Part shown: positions 9,149-18,413 of the stretch, piece after piece | Numbering within the stretch: position 1 is the stretch's first letter | Layout: each line of letters begins with the position of its first letter | Assembly (NCBI GenBank): GCA_017522785.1 | Contig: JAFWYF010000032.1 | Location: 1-64,000, forward strand | Origin: Bacteroidaceae bacterium | GTDB lineage: Bacteria; Bacteroidota; Bacteroidia; Bacteroidales; Bacteroidaceae | Direction: 5' to 3' | DNA length: 64,000 nt | The notes under the pieces: model-generated | The model's database searches: none | Told to the model about the DNA's origin: nothing | Seen by the model: only the letters and a program-made list of their open reading frames with translations | Translations under genes and position numbers: made by a program

Positions 9149-9313
9149 GTGCTTTTTGGATATACATCATCCTATTGGGCCCTTTTTAACATAATTTTAC
9201 AATTGGCAGTTTCTAAAACAATAATTTTTGGTTCTTTATTCCGGATATAATAAAAAATAGCGAATACTTTTGCTCGTATATTGGCATTTCTATTCACAAA
9301 AACGAGTGAATGG

Positions 9314-9367
9314 ATGGTTTTTGTTACTAAAATTATCCCAATTCTATTATTTCGTGTCATTTTGTAG
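9314..9367 (+). other. Candidate branched-chain leader peptide
   Basis: The frame [17 protein letters not shown] has 10 of 17 residues Val, Ile or Leu and lies between a TACTTTTG box and leuA, the right place for an attenuation leader. No convincing GC-rich terminator hairpin follows; only AT-rich stems are seen. It may be chance. Confidence 0.25.
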
Positions 9368-9409
9368 AAATATTGATACTGTTTTCCTAGTATTTATAAA
9401 TAAAAGAGT

Positions 9410-9417
9410 TATTTTTG
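9410..9417 (+). promoter_or_regulatory. leuA -7 box
   Basis: TATTTTTG matches TAnnTTTG and is 41 nt before the leuA ATG. The -33 position lacks TTTG. Confidence 0.4.
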
Positions 9418-9458
9418 CCGAAAATTCCGTTAATTTTGACATAAAACTATATAAGACT

Positions 9459-10955
9459 ATGAGCGATAGATTATTTATTTTTGATACAACGCTTCGTGAC
9501 GGTGAGCAGGTTCCCGGTTGTCAGTTGAACACAGTTGAGAAAATTCAGGTGGCAAAACAGTTGGAACTATTGGGTGTAGACTGCATCGAAGCGGGTTTCC
9601 CTATATCGAGTCCCGGAGATTTTAATTCAGTAATTGAGATTTCAAAGGCTGTTACATGGCCCACTATCTGTGCGCTTACACGTGCAGTAGAAAAAGATAT
9701 AGATGTAGCAGCCGATGCTCTTAAATTTGCAAAGCATAAACGTATACACACCGGTGTTGGCACTTCCGATTATCACATTAACTACAAGTTCCGTTCTACA
9801 CGTGAAAAAATCATTGAGACAGCAGTATCAGCTGTAAAATATGCTAAACGTTATGTCGAGGATGTAGAATTCTATGCCGAGGATGCAGGACGTACCGACA
9901 ATGAATATTTGGCACGTGTGGTTGAGGCTGTAATTAAAGCCGGTGCGACAGTGGTAAACATCCCCGACACCACAGGCTATTGCTTGCCTAGTGAATATGG
10001 AGAAAAAATAAAATATCTCATGGAACATGTGGACGGAATAGATAAGGCTATCATTTCGACACACTGCCATAACGACCTTGGTATGGCAACAGCCAATACT
10101 CTTTCGGGAGTTATAAATGGTGCTCGTCAGGTTGAGGTTACCATCAACGGTATTGGTGAGAGAGCAGGAAATACCTCACTCGAGGAGATTGTGATGATTA
10201 CAAAGTGCCATCCTACATTGAACATAGACACTAATATCAATACTCAAAAAATCTATCCTACAAGCCGCATGATTTCAAGTCTGATGAATATGCCGGTACA
10301 GCCCAATAAGGCTATTGTAGGAAGAAACGCATTTGCACACTCATCGGGTATCCATCAGGACGGTGTGCTGAAAGATGTCAGCACATACGAAATTATGAAC
10401 CCAAAAGATGTGGGTATAGATGATAACTCAATCGTTCTTACAGCTCGTAGCGGACGTGCTGCGCTAAAATATCGTTTGTCGGTTCTTGGTGTAACTCTCG
10501 AAGATGATAAATTGAACGAGGTATATCAAGATTTCTTGCGTCTTGCCGATAAAAAGAAAGAGATACACGACGACGATATCCTTGTACTTGCCGGTGCCGA
10601 GCGTAGCAGCAACAAAGGCATTAAACTCGATTATCTGCAAGTTACCACCGGACTTAATATTCGTTCAGTGGCAAGTATCGGTTTGCGCATAGCAGGAGAA
10701 CTCTTCGAGAGCGCGGCTACTGGTAACGGTCCAGTAGATGCGGCTATAAATGCACTTAAAAATATTATCCGTCGCGAGATGGTGTTACGCGAGTTTACAA
10801 TACAGGCTATCAGTAAAGGTAGCGACGACATGGGTAAAGTACACATGCAGGTAGAGCATAACAACCATGTATATTATGGCTTTGGTGCAAATACTGACAT
10901 AGTCAGTGCTTCGGTTGAGGCATATATCGACTGTATAAATAAATTCCAAGATTAA
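9459..10955 (+). CDS. leuA: 2-isopropylmalate synthase
   Basis: Condenses acetyl-CoA with 2-oxoisovalerate, the first committed step of leucine synthesis. The TIM-barrel domain opens with [13 protein letters not shown] (metal-binding Asp and catalytic Arg) and contains [14 protein letters not shown] (metal-binding His pair) and NGIGERAGN; the C-terminal LeuA regulatory domain (about 380-498) is the leucine feedback site. Length 498. The start is set at ATG 9459; upstream in-phase sequence is not LeuA-like. First gene of leuA-leuC-leuD-leuB, with gaps of 19, 11 and 61 nt. Confidence 0.95.
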   Translation: MSDRLFIFDTTLRDGEQVPGCQLNTVEKIQVAKQLELLGVDCIEAGFPISSPGDFNSVIEISKAVTWPTICALTRAVEKDIDVAADALKFAKHKRIHTGVGTSDYHINYKFRSTREKIIETAVSAVKYAKRYVEDVEFYAEDAGRTDNEYLARVVEAVIKAGATVVNIPDTTGYCLPSEYGEKIKYLMEHVDGIDKAIISTHCHNDLGMATANTLSGVINGARQVEVTINGIGERAGNTSLEEIVMITKCHPTLNIDTNINTQKIYPTSRMISSLMNMPVQPNKAIVGRNAFAHSSGIHQDGVLKDVSTYEIMNPKDVGIDDNSIVLTARSGRAALKYRLSVLGVTLEDDKLNEVYQDFLRLADKKKEIHDDDILVLAGAERSSNKGIKLDYLQVTTGLNIRSVASIGLRIAGELFESAATGNGPVDAAINALKNIIRREMVLREFTIQAISKGSDDMGKVHMQVEHNNHVYYGFGANTDIVSASVEAYIDCINKFQD

Positions 10956-10974
10956 TATTTTAGCGAACAGACAC

Positions 10975-12369
10975 ATGAACACCCTTTTCGATAAAATATG
11001 GGATGCGCATATTGTGCAAAAAGTCGAGGATGGCCCAACACAACTTTATATAGAAAGACTCTATTGCCACGAAGTTACATCGCCTCAGGCTTTTGATGAA
11101 CTTCGCAGTAGAGGTATTGGTTGTTTGCGCCCCGAAAGAATATACTGCATGCCCGACCATAACATCCCTACATTGGAACAGGAAAAACCAATTAAGGATG
11201 CAGTTTCTCGTAAACAGGTAGACACTCTTATGAGCAACGCCAAACAGTTTGGTCTGAGTATGTTTGGGATAAAGCATCCAAAGAATGGTATCATACATGT
11301 CGTAGGTCCTGAACTTGGACTAACTCTGCCGGGTATGACTATCGTTTGTGGCGACTCTCACACATCGACACATGGTGCAATGGGAGCAGTTGCATTCGGC
11401 ATTGGTACAAGTGAGGTTGGCATGGTTATGGCATCGCAATGCATCTTGCAACAAAAGCCAAAGGCTATGCGCATAAATGTCGAAGGTACACTAGGCAAAG
11501 GAGTTACATCAAAGGATGTAGCACTATATATTATGTCGCAAATGACAACAAGTGGTGCAACAGGCTACTTTGTGGAGTATGCAGGTAGTGTAGTGCGCGC
11601 AATGAGCATGGAGAGCCGTCTCACTCTTTGCAACTTGTCTATCGAGATGGGGGCGCGTGGTGGCATGGTGGCTCCCGACGAGGTTACATATGAATATATA
11701 AAAGGACGTGAATATGCTCCACAAGGAGAGGCTTGGGACAAGGCTTTAGCCTATTGGAAAACTCTTTATAGTGGCGACGATGCAATTTTTGATAAAGAGT
11801 ATACATTCCATGCCAAAGATATTGAACCACGTATAACTTATGGTACCAATCCCGGTATGGGAATAGGTATCACAGAGCAGGTCCCTGCAATAGACAGCAT
11901 CGACGAGGCGGGGAAAGTATCCTATTTGAAATCTCTTGAATACATGGGCTTCGAGGCCGGTAAGCAGCTTTTAGGACAGCCCATAGATTATGTCTTTATT
12001 GGTTCGTGTACCAATGGTCGAATAGAGGATTTCCGAGCATTTGCCCAAATTGTAAAAGGTAGAAAAAAGGCAGATACTGTAACAGCGTGGATAGTTCCCG
12101 GTTCGTGGAGCGTACAACGTCAAATAGTGGCAGAAGGAATAGATAAAATCCTCGAAGAGGCCGGTTTTGAATTACGACAACCCGGTTGTTCGGCATGTTT
12201 GGCAATGAACGACGATAAAGTCCCTGCCGGAAAATATTGTGTCTCTACAAGTAATAGAAACTTCGAAGGTCGTCAAGGTCCCGGAGCGCGCACAATATTG
12301 GCAAGCCCCTACGTTGCAGCAGCTGCGGCTATAACCGGTTGCATAACAGACCCTCGTGAGTTATTGTAA
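10975..12369 (+). CDS. leuC: 3-isopropylmalate dehydratase, large subunit
   Basis: Aconitase-family subunit that carries the [4Fe-4S] cluster for isomerising 2- to 3-isopropylmalate. Cluster cysteines are in GSCTNGR and in the CSACLAMN pair; [12 protein letters not shown] and the early DHN (MPDHNIPT) are substrate and cluster contacts. Length 464 is that of the bacterial LeuC type. It forms the holoenzyme with LeuD, encoded 11 nt downstream. Confidence 0.95.
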   Translation: MNTLFDKIWDAHIVQKVEDGPTQLYIERLYCHEVTSPQAFDELRSRGIGCLRPERIYCMPDHNIPTLEQEKPIKDAVSRKQVDTLMSNAKQFGLSMFGIKHPKNGIIHVVGPELGLTLPGMTIVCGDSHTSTHGAMGAVAFGIGTSEVGMVMASQCILQQKPKAMRINVEGTLGKGVTSKDVALYIMSQMTTSGATGYFVEYAGSVVRAMSMESRLTLCNLSIEMGARGGMVAPDEVTYEYIKGREYAPQGEAWDKALAYWKTLYSGDDAIFDKEYTFHAKDIEPRITYGTNPGMGIGITEQVPAIDSIDEAGKVSYLKSLEYMGFEAGKQLLGQPIDYVFIGSCTNGRIEDFRAFAQIVKGRKKADTVTAWIVPGSWSVQRQIVAEGIDKILEEAGFELRQPGCSACLAMNDDKVPAGKYCVSTSNRNFEGRQGPGARTILASPYVAAAAAITGCITDPRELL

Positions 12370-12380
12370 TAAAACAGCAG

Positions 12381-12977
12381 ATGATGAAAAAAGAAAAATT
12401 TGATATAATAACAGATAGTTGTATTCCTCTGCCTTTGGAAAATATCGATACCGACCAAATCGTTCCGGCACGTTTTCTAAAGGCAACAACACGTGAAGGG
12501 TTTGGCGATAACCTTTTCCGCGATTGGCGTTTCGACAAAGAGGGAAATAAAATCGAAAGTTTTGTAATGAATAATCCTGCATATAGTGGTCGAATATTGG
12601 TTGCAGGTAAAAACTTTGGTTGTGGTTCAAGTCGTGAACATGCTGCATGGGCCATTGCCGACTATGGCTTTCGTGTGGTTGTATCCAGTTTCTTTGCCGA
12701 CATACACAAAAACAACGAGCTCAACAATTTTGTGCTACCGGTAGTGGTGAGTGAACAATTTCTCAAAGAGTTATTCGATAGCATAGAAAAGAATCCAAAA
12801 ACAGAAGTAACTGTTAATTTACCAGAGCAGAGCATTAAAAATAATGCTACCGGTAACAAGGAGTACTTCGAAATAAATGCATACAAGAAACACTGTTTGA
12901 TGAATGGTCTCGATGACATAGATTTCTTGTTAAGCAACAAAGACAAAATTGAGCAGTGGGAGAAACGATTCAACTAA
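12381..12977 (+). CDS. leuD: 3-isopropylmalate dehydratase, small subunit
   Basis: Swivel-domain partner of LeuC. It has [13 protein letters not shown] near the N-terminus and the [13 protein letters not shown] loop that recognises the substrate. Length 198. Two consecutive ATG codons (12381 and 12384) are possible starts. A small hairpin (CTCCT/AGGAG, 13003-13015) lies in the gap before leuB and could be a processing or stability element. Confidence 0.95.
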   Translation: MMKKEKFDIITDSCIPLPLENIDTDQIVPARFLKATTREGFGDNLFRDWRFDKEGNKIESFVMNNPAYSGRILVAGKNFGCGSSREHAAWAIADYGFRVVVSSFFADIHKNNELNNFVLPVVVSEQFLKELFDSIEKNPKTEVTVNLPEQSIKNNATGNKEYFEINAYKKHCLMNGLDDIDFLLSNKDKIEQWEKRFN

Positions 12978-13038
12978 TGGAATCACAAATTCAATAAAAA
13001 GGCTCCTGTTAGGAGTGCAGTAAACTTATTAATTTATC

Positions 13039-14112
13039 ATGAATTTTAATATAGCAGTTTTGCCGGGTGATGGAATAGGTCCCGAGATTATAGCAGAGGC
13101 ATTAGAGGTAACAAAGGCTGTGTGCAACAAATTTGGACACACAATGACATACGAGACAGGTTTGGTGGGTGCATGTGCCATAGATGCAACAGGCAACCCC
13201 TATCCCGACGCAACACACGAACTATGCATGAAAAGCGGTGCAGTGTTGTTTGGCGCTGTGGGCGACCTGCGTTTCGATAATAATCCTTCGGCAAAAGTGC
13301 GTCCCGAACAGGGGTTGCTTGCAATGCGCAAGAAACTGGGGTTATATGCCAATTTACGTCCGGTAACCACCTTCGAGGCTCTTATTCATAAATCGCCGTT
13401 GCGCACCGACATCGTTCAGGGTGCCGACTTCATGTGTATACGCGAATTAACCGGTGGCTTGTACTTTGGACGTCCGCAAGGTCGTAGCGAAGATGGCAAT
13501 GTCGCTTATGATACCTGCGTATATTCACGCGAAGAGATAGTACGCATCGTTAAATTGGCGTATGAATATGCTATGAAACGTCGAAAGAAGGTTACTGTGA
13601 TAGACAAAGCAAATGTGCTCGCAACTTCGCGTTTGTGGCGCGAGGTGGCAAAGGAGATTTCTAAAGATTATCCCGAGGTAGAAACCGAATTCATGTTTGT
13701 GGATAATGCGGCAATGCGTCTTATACAGTGGCCTACGTCGTTCGACGTAATGGTAACAGAAAATATGTTTGGCGATATTCTCACCGATGAGGGCTCTGTG
13801 ATTACAGGCTCATTAGGTTTGTTGCCTTCTGCATCAATAGGTGTACATACTTCGTTGTTTGAGCCGATACATGGCTCTTGGCCTCAGGCTGCGGGGCAGA
13901 ACATAGCCAATCCGCTTGCTACAATCTTGTCGGCAGCAATGATGTTCGAGTATGCGTTTGGTCTAATGGATGAGGGTAAGCTGATTCGTGAAGCTGTTAA
14001 TGCATCGTTGGAGGCAAACGTCAGAACTGCCGATATTCAGGTCGATGGTGTTGCTCCATATGGCACAAAAGAGGTTGGTGCATGGATTGTTAATTACATA
14101 AATGCTAAATAG
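13039..14112 (+). CDS. leuB: 3-isopropylmalate dehydrogenase
   Basis: NAD-dependent oxidative decarboxylation of 3-isopropylmalate to 2-oxoisocaproate. Motifs in order: [41 protein letters not shown], the active-site [23 protein letters not shown] and the NAD-binding EPIHGSWP. Length 357, standard for the family. Last leucine gene of the operon; the cell-wall amidase begins 18 nt later. Confidence 0.95.
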   Translation: MNFNIAVLPGDGIGPEIIAEALEVTKAVCNKFGHTMTYETGLVGACAIDATGNPYPDATHELCMKSGAVLFGAVGDLRFDNNPSAKVRPEQGLLAMRKKLGLYANLRPVTTFEALIHKSPLRTDIVQGADFMCIRELTGGLYFGRPQGRSEDGNVAYDTCVYSREEIVRIVKLAYEYAMKRRKKVTVIDKANVLATSRLWREVAKEISKDYPEVETEFMFVDNAAMRLIQWPTSFDVMVTENMFGDILTDEGSVITGSLGLLPSASIGVHTSLFEPIHGSWPQAAGQNIANPLATILSAAMMFEYAFGLMDEGKLIREAVNASLEANVRTADIQVDGVAPYGTKEVGAWIVNYINAK

Positions 14113-14129
14113 TAATACTCCGTAATAAG

Positions 14130-15275
14130 GTGAGACGGTTTTCATTAGAGATATTGGTTTTTCTGTTGTTACTATTGGTCGCAACTCCATGCTCATGGGC
14201 ACAAAAGACTGCAAAAGAGCAATTTGTGCTTGTAATAGACCCCGGACATGGAGGTGTAGACCCGGGCGCAATTGGCCCTAAAGGAACAAAAGAAAAGGTC
14301 GTGAATCTGAATGTCTCGAGGTTGCTCGGCGAAATGATTAACGATAAATATCCCGAAGTAAAAATCATATACACACGCAACAAAAAAGATGTAAAGGTTC
14401 CGCTTGTCAGTCGTGCAAAGATTGCAAACGATGCCAATGCCGACCTCTTTATCTCAATACATGCCAATGCCGCCAAAAACCGAAAGGCACGTGGTTGCGA
14501 AACATTCACTCTTGGTTCGGGAAGTAGTGCCGAGGCTAAAGCCGCCGCTATGTATGAGAACGAGGTAATTCTGCTCGAAGAGAACTTTGAACAGGTATAC
14601 AAAGGTTTCGACCCACGCTCAAGTGAAAGCTATATCATCTTTGAACTCATACGCGGACACGATATCGAAAAGAGTATATCGTGTGCAGAGCATATACAGA
14701 AAAACATGGTGAAACGCAGTAAATTGCAAAACCGTGGGGTCTCATCGGCCGGTTTTTTGGTGTTGCATAGAACTGTTATGCCAAGTATTTTGGTTGAGTT
14801 AGGTTTTATATCTAATCCCATAGAAGAGAAGTATTTAGCATCAAAGGCGGGTCAAAAAGAGTTGGCACAAGGTATTTTCGATGGCTTCTCCAATTATTAT
14901 GAATCATATAAGAAAACTAAGTTGTCGGCACAGTCGGTTGTAGTTAAAGACGATGTCTACAACTCCTCAGAACCGGTAATTTCAAAAGCAAAAAATAGCA
15001 AAGAGCAATCTCCAGTTTTTAAGGTTCAAATTCTCACATCTTCTAAAAAACTTAAAAGTAATGACCCACGATTAAAAGGTCTAAAAGCCGACTTTTATGT
15101 CGAAGGCGGTATCTATAAATATACCTATGGAGAAAGTTTCAATTACAATACCATTGCAAAAAAACGTAAAGAGATACTTCCTAAATTCAAAGAGGCATTC
15201 ATTGTCGCATTTAAGAATGGTGAAAAGGTGAACACAGCCAAGGCTATCGAAGAGTTCAAAAACAGTAAGAAATAG
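14130..15275 (+). CDS. N-acetylmuramoyl-L-alanine amidase (Amidase_3) with SPOR-like tail
   Basis: Zinc amidase that cleaves the bond between MurNAc and the stem peptide in the periplasm. The signal peptide (about 1-24) is followed by the catalytic domain: H40 in DPGHGGVDPGAIG, E55, H111 in SIHANA, and the catalytic VELGFISN. After a linker, the last 90 residues look like a SPOR-type peptidoglycan-binding domain (FKVQILTSS...). The start is a GTG at 14130, 18 nt after leuB, which gives a clean signal peptide. Likely used in daughter-cell separation. No terminator separates it from leuB. Confidence 0.9.
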   Translation: MRRFSLEILVFLLLLLVATPCSWAQKTAKEQFVLVIDPGHGGVDPGAIGPKGTKEKVVNLNVSRLLGEMINDKYPEVKIIYTRNKKDVKVPLVSRAKIANDANADLFISIHANAAKNRKARGCETFTLGSGSSAEAKAAAMYENEVILLEENFEQVYKGFDPRSSESYIIFELIRGHDIEKSISCAEHIQKNMVKRSKLQNRGVSSAGFLVLHRTVMPSILVELGFISNPIEEKYLASKAGQKELAQGIFDGFSNYYESYKKTKLSAQSVVVKDDVYNSSEPVISKAKNSKEQSPVFKVQILTSSKKLKSNDPRLKGLKADFYVEGGIYKYTYGESFNYNTIAKKRKEILPKFKEAFIVAFKNGEKVNTAKAIEEFKNSKK

Positions 15276-15388
15276 CTTTGTGGTCATAACCCTGCAATTT
15301 ATTCGTTTAATTAAGATTCATTTTCGCCTGTTATAAGATATTTTGTTCTACCGGCAATAAGTGAACATAAATTGCGTTATTATATTCG

Positions 15389-16090
15389 ATGAAAAGATTG
15401 TTATATATATTGCTCTTTGTTCTTCCATTTGCGACATTGGTGGCTCAAGAACGTAAACTGCAAAATAAGCCTTATATCGACTATCGCAGGTTGCATTATG
15501 GTTTTTTTGTTGGTTTACACATGCAAGATTTGGAAATTGCAAACAATGGCTTTATTACAGAAAATGGAGAGCAATGGTATGCTGATGTAAGTGCATACAG
15601 TCCCGGTTTCAGTGTGGGTGTTCTTGCCGATTTGCGCATAAACGGCCACCTCTCTTTACGTGCCATTCCATCGTTGCATTTTGGAGATAAGAAAGTGGTG
15701 TTTCGCGAGCGAAACAGCAAAGCAACCGAGCGCCAACAAATAAAATCTACTTACCTCTCTTTGCCATTAGAAGCAAAAATTGCAGCAGAGCGTTTCAATA
15801 ATTATCGTCCTTATGTTTTAACCGGTATAAATCCAATGATAGATTTGACTGTGAAAAAGCAAAAACCACTATTGGTTAAAAAGTTCGATTGTATGCTCGA
15901 AGTTGGTTTGGGTTGCGATTTCTATCTTCCATTCTTCAAACTAAATCCCGAACTGAAATTCTGTTTCAGTATTCTCGATGTTCTGGAGAAGAATCGTAAA
16001 GATTTGCTCGATGACAATTATCTGAAATTTACCCAGTCTGTTGATAAAGCTGTTGCCAAAATGATAGTTTTATCGTTCTATTTCGAATAA
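15389..16090 (+). CDS. porT: PorT-like outer-membrane beta-barrel protein
   Basis: A 233-residue protein with a signal peptide (to about residue 19, LVAQ) and alternating beta strands predicted to form an eight-stranded barrel. Overall plan and sequence (YIDYRRLHYGFFVGLHMQDL, PSLHFGDKK) resemble PorT, an outer-membrane component linked to the type IX secretion system in Porphyromonas. PorT-like proteins also occur in Bacteroidales that lack a complete system, so secretion cannot be inferred from this gene alone. No other por or gld gene is in the window. Confidence 0.7.
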   Translation: MKRLLYILLFVLPFATLVAQERKLQNKPYIDYRRLHYGFFVGLHMQDLEIANNGFITENGEQWYADVSAYSPGFSVGVLADLRINGHLSLRAIPSLHFGDKKVVFRERNSKATERQQIKSTYLSLPLEAKIAAERFNNYRPYVLTGINPMIDLTVKKQKPLLVKKFDCMLEVGLGCDFYLPFFKLNPELKFCFSILDVLEKNRKDLLDDNYLKFTQSVDKAVAKMIVLSFYFE

Positions 16091-16113
16091 AATAATATTT
16101 TTTTGCAAGATTA

Positions 16114-16144
16114 TTTGCGTAATTTGAATATGTACCTATCTTTG
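16114..16144 (+). promoter_or_regulatory. Promoter of the trp leader
   Basis: TTTG at 16114-16117, exactly 19 nt, then TATCTTTG at 16137-16144: a perfect Bacteroidetes promoter. Transcription should start near 16151, 14 nt before the leader-peptide ATG. Confidence 0.75.
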
Positions 16145-16164
16145 CAAAAGCAAATTGTATTTTT

Positions 16165-16218
16165 ATGAATAACCTATTGAACAACTTATGGTGGCGATGC
16201 TCAGAATTATATTCGTGA
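16165..16218 (+). CDS. trp leader peptide with tandem Trp codons
   Basis: A 17-residue peptide, MNNLLNNLWWRCSELYS, with two adjacent TGG codons at 16189-16194. It follows a perfect promoter and precedes an intrinsic terminator and a tryptophan synthase gene, so its function as an attenuation sensor is strongly implied: ribosomes stall at the Trp codons when charged tRNA-Trp is scarce. The stop is TGA 16216-16218. Confidence 0.8.
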   Translation: MNNLLNNLWWRCSELYS

Positions 16219-16285
16219 GCTGTTATCTTGTGTTCAGTTTATAGATATATACAAGGATTGTCTCACGAGGGGCAATCCTTTTTTT
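16178..16285 (+). promoter_or_regulatory. Transcription attenuator of trpB
   Basis: Three mutually exclusive pairings are visible. TGAACA (16178-16183, just before the Trp codons) can pair with TGTTCA (16231-16236). The overlapping TCTTGT (16226-16231) can pair with ACAAGG (16251-16256), acting as antiterminator. The terminator is AAGGATTG (16253-16260) with CAATCCTT (16273-16280) followed by T to 16285. A further hairpin, GCTCA (16199-16203) with TGAGC (16216-16220), surrounds the leader stop. Stalling at TGG would block the first pairing, favour the antiterminator and allow readthrough. Confidence 0.75.
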
Positions 16286-16313
16286 GTATAATATGTAGAT
16301 AAATATAAATGTC

Positions 16314-17666
16314 ATGAAGCAGAAACGTTATTTCTTGTCCGAGAGTGAATTGCCAAAGCAGTGGTATAACTTGCAGGCCGACATGCCAAAAAAACCACAA
16401 CCCATGTTAAGTGCAAAGACAAAAGAGCCTATAACAGTCGATGAACTTGCAAAATTAATATCACGTGAGGCTGCTTCACAGGAACTTAATATGACAGATC
16501 GCTGGATAGATATTCCCGAACCGGTAATGGAAATGTATCGTTACTACCGTTCCACTCCATTGGTGCGTGCTTATGGATTGGAAGACGCTTTGGGAACACC
16601 TGCACACATATATTTTAAAAACGAGAGTGTTAGTCCTGTTGGTTCTCACAAACTAAACTCGGCTCTACCACAAGCCTACTATTGCAAGCAAGAGGGTGCA
16701 ACAAACATAACAACAGAAACCGGTGCCGGACAGTGGGGTACAGCCTTGTCCTATGCTTCAAAGGTTTTTGGTTTGGAGTGTGCTGTTTATCAGGTCAAGA
16801 TTAGTTATAATCAGAAACCCTATCGTCGTAGTGTTATGCAGGCTTTTGGTGCTCAGGTAACTCCTTCACCCTCTATGTCTACACGTGCAGGAAAAGATAT
16901 CCTTACACTTTATCCAAATCATCAGGGTTCGCTGGGAACAGCAATCTCCGAGGCTGTAGAGCTGGCTTTGACTACTCCCAATTGTAAATATGCGCTTGGT
17001 TCTGTTATGGGGCATGTGAGCCTGCATCAAACAATAATAGGACTAGAGGCTGAACTGCAAATGCAAAAAGCCGGGGAGTATCCCGATGTTGTCATTGGTT
17101 GTTTTGGAGGTGGCTCGAACTTTTCAGGAATAGCCTTTCCGTTTATGCGTCATAATATTCTCGATGGAAAGAAAACACGCTTTGTAGCCGCCGAACCGGA
17201 ATCTTGTCCCAAACTTACACGCGGAAAATTCTGCTATGACTATGGCGATGAAAGTGGCTATACTCCGCTTATGCCAATGTTCTCTTTAGGACATAAATTC
17301 TGCCCGCCCAATATTCATGCCGGTGGTTTACGCTATCATGGAGCCGGTGTTATAATATCACAACTGCTAAAGGATGGTCTCATGGAGGCAGTCGATATGA
17401 GCCAGCTTAAAACATTCGAGGCCGGGTTGTTGTTTGCTAAAACCGAAGGTATAATTCCGGCTCCGGAATCGTGTCACGCAATAGCGGCTGCAATAGATGA
17501 GGCTAACCGTTGTAAGGAGAATGGCGAATCCAAAGTTATACTGTTCAACTTGTCGGGGCATGGATTGATGGACATGACAGCCTACGACCAATATCTATCG
17601 GGTAGTTTGACAAATTACTCAATTAGCGATGAAGATATAAACAAGAATATCGAACAGATAAAATAA
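16314..17666 (+). CDS. trpB: Tryptophan synthase beta chain, TrpB2 type
   Basis: PLP enzyme joining indole and serine to make tryptophan. At 450 residues, with a long N-terminal extension and internal insertions, it belongs to the TrpB2 group rather than the ~390-residue TrpB1. The PLP lysine is K113 in SPVGSHKLNSALPQ; ETGAGQWG and the phosphate loop GCFGGGSNFSG are present. No trpA or other trp gene is adjacent, so it may salvage indole or serve as a second TrpB; that is inference. Expression is controlled by the leader attenuator just upstream. Confidence 0.9.
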   Translation: MKQKRYFLSESELPKQWYNLQADMPKKPQPMLSAKTKEPITVDELAKLISREAASQELNMTDRWIDIPEPVMEMYRYYRSTPLVRAYGLEDALGTPAHIYFKNESVSPVGSHKLNSALPQAYYCKQEGATNITTETGAGQWGTALSYASKVFGLECAVYQVKISYNQKPYRRSVMQAFGAQVTPSPSMSTRAGKDILTLYPNHQGSLGTAISEAVELALTTPNCKYALGSVMGHVSLHQTIIGLEAELQMQKAGEYPDVVIGCFGGGSNFSGIAFPFMRHNILDGKKTRFVAAEPESCPKLTRGKFCYDYGDESGYTPLMPMFSLGHKFCPPNIHAGGLRYHGAGVIISQLLKDGLMEAVDMSQLKTFEAGLLFAKTEGIIPAPESCHAIAAAIDEANRCKENGESKVILFNLSGHGLMDMTAYDQYLSGSLTNYSISDEDINKNIEQIK

Positions 17667-17671
17667 AATAT

Positions 17672-18274
17672 ATGGATTATAGAAAAATAATGTACGTTCA
17701 TGGGTTTGCCTCTTCGGGTAGTTCGGGCACAGTCATGGCTTTGCGTCGCTATCTGCCACATTGGCGTGTAGTGGCTCCTGACTTGCCTATTAACCCTTTT
17801 GAGGCGATGGAACTTTTGCATAAGACAATAGAGAACGAACAGCCCGACTTAATCATAGGAACCTCAATGGGTGGCATGTTTGTTCAACAACTTTGGGGGC
17901 ATCGCCGCATTGTGGTAAATCCATCGTTTGAAATGTCGCGTTCACTCCTTTTTGGTAAAATGGGCCGAAACAAATATATGTCGAAGCGCAAAGATGGTGC
18001 AACGGAATTTCGTGTAGATAAGAATGTTGTTGAACAATTCAAACAGATGGAAAAGACGCAATTCGATGGCATAAATGATAATGAAAAGCAGCTGGTTATA
18101 GGACTGTTTGGGGATAAAGACCCTGTAGTTCATTATCAACCGTTGATGGCAGAACTCTATGGCGAGGAACGTTGTCGTTGGTTTGCCGGTGAGCATCGTT
18201 TGAATGACGAGGTGGTGAAAAATGTGTTGCTTCCATTGATAGACGAAATAATGGGTGGTGAATCGTTTCTATAA
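17672..18274 (+). CDS. YqiA/YcfP-type alpha/beta-fold hydrolase
   Basis: A 200-residue esterase-like protein without a signal peptide. It shows the oxyanion region YVHGFASSGSSGT, nucleophile elbow GTSMGG with S65, and a C-terminal His in AGEHRLND. Substrate unknown; relatives are small cytoplasmic carboxylesterases. It starts 5 nt after trpB with no terminator between, so it should share the tryptophan-controlled transcript. Confidence 0.75.
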   Translation: MDYRKIMYVHGFASSGSSGTVMALRRYLPHWRVVAPDLPINPFEAMELLHKTIENEQPDLIIGTSMGGMFVQQLWGHRRIVVNPSFEMSRSLLFGKMGRNKYMSKRKDGATEFRVDKNVVEQFKQMEKTQFDGINDNEKQLVIGLFGDKDPVVHYQPLMAELYGEERCRWFAGEHRLNDEVVKNVLLPLIDEIMGGESFL

Positions 18275-18344
18275 ATATTCATAAAACAGGCGTTGTTCCA
18301 GATAGGATAATTGTATAATTATATATTATTTTCGAAAAAAATAG

Positions 18345-18352
18345 TATCTTTG
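18345..18352 (+). promoter_or_regulatory. -7 box of the NTase-GHMP operon
   Basis: TATCTTTG matches TAnnTTTG; no TTTG at the -33 position. Confidence 0.45.
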
Positions 18353-18356
18353 CATT

Positions 18357-18380
18357 CTAGGGAGATAAACTTCTCTCTAG
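18357..18380 (+). promoter_or_regulatory. 5' UTR hairpin of the NTase-GHMP operon
   Basis: CTAGGGAGA (18357-18365) pairs with TCTCTCTAG (18372-18380) through one G-U wobble. It would form at the very 5' end of the transcript and may stabilise it or act as a binding site. No known riboswitch is recognised. Confidence 0.4.
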
Positions 18381-18413
18381 GGTATAACTTGTTAATAACT
18401 AAAACAGAGAATA

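Larger units (their letters stand above)
9109..9458. other. Divergent intergenic region of ferredoxin and leuA
   Basis: About 350 nt without a recognised gene. It holds the ferredoxin -7 box, two candidate leuA -7 boxes (TACTTTTG 9265-9272 and TATTTTTG 9410-9417) and a 17-codon frame at 9314-9367 rich in Val, Ile and Leu. The long open frame in phase with leuA from 9270 is considered non-coding because LeuA homologues begin at MSDRLF. Confidence 0.5.

Noticed and set aside
9270-9458. N-terminal extension of LeuA of 63 residues
   Set aside because: LeuA homologues begin at MSDRLF-type sequence; a candidate promoter (9410-9417) lies within the extension.
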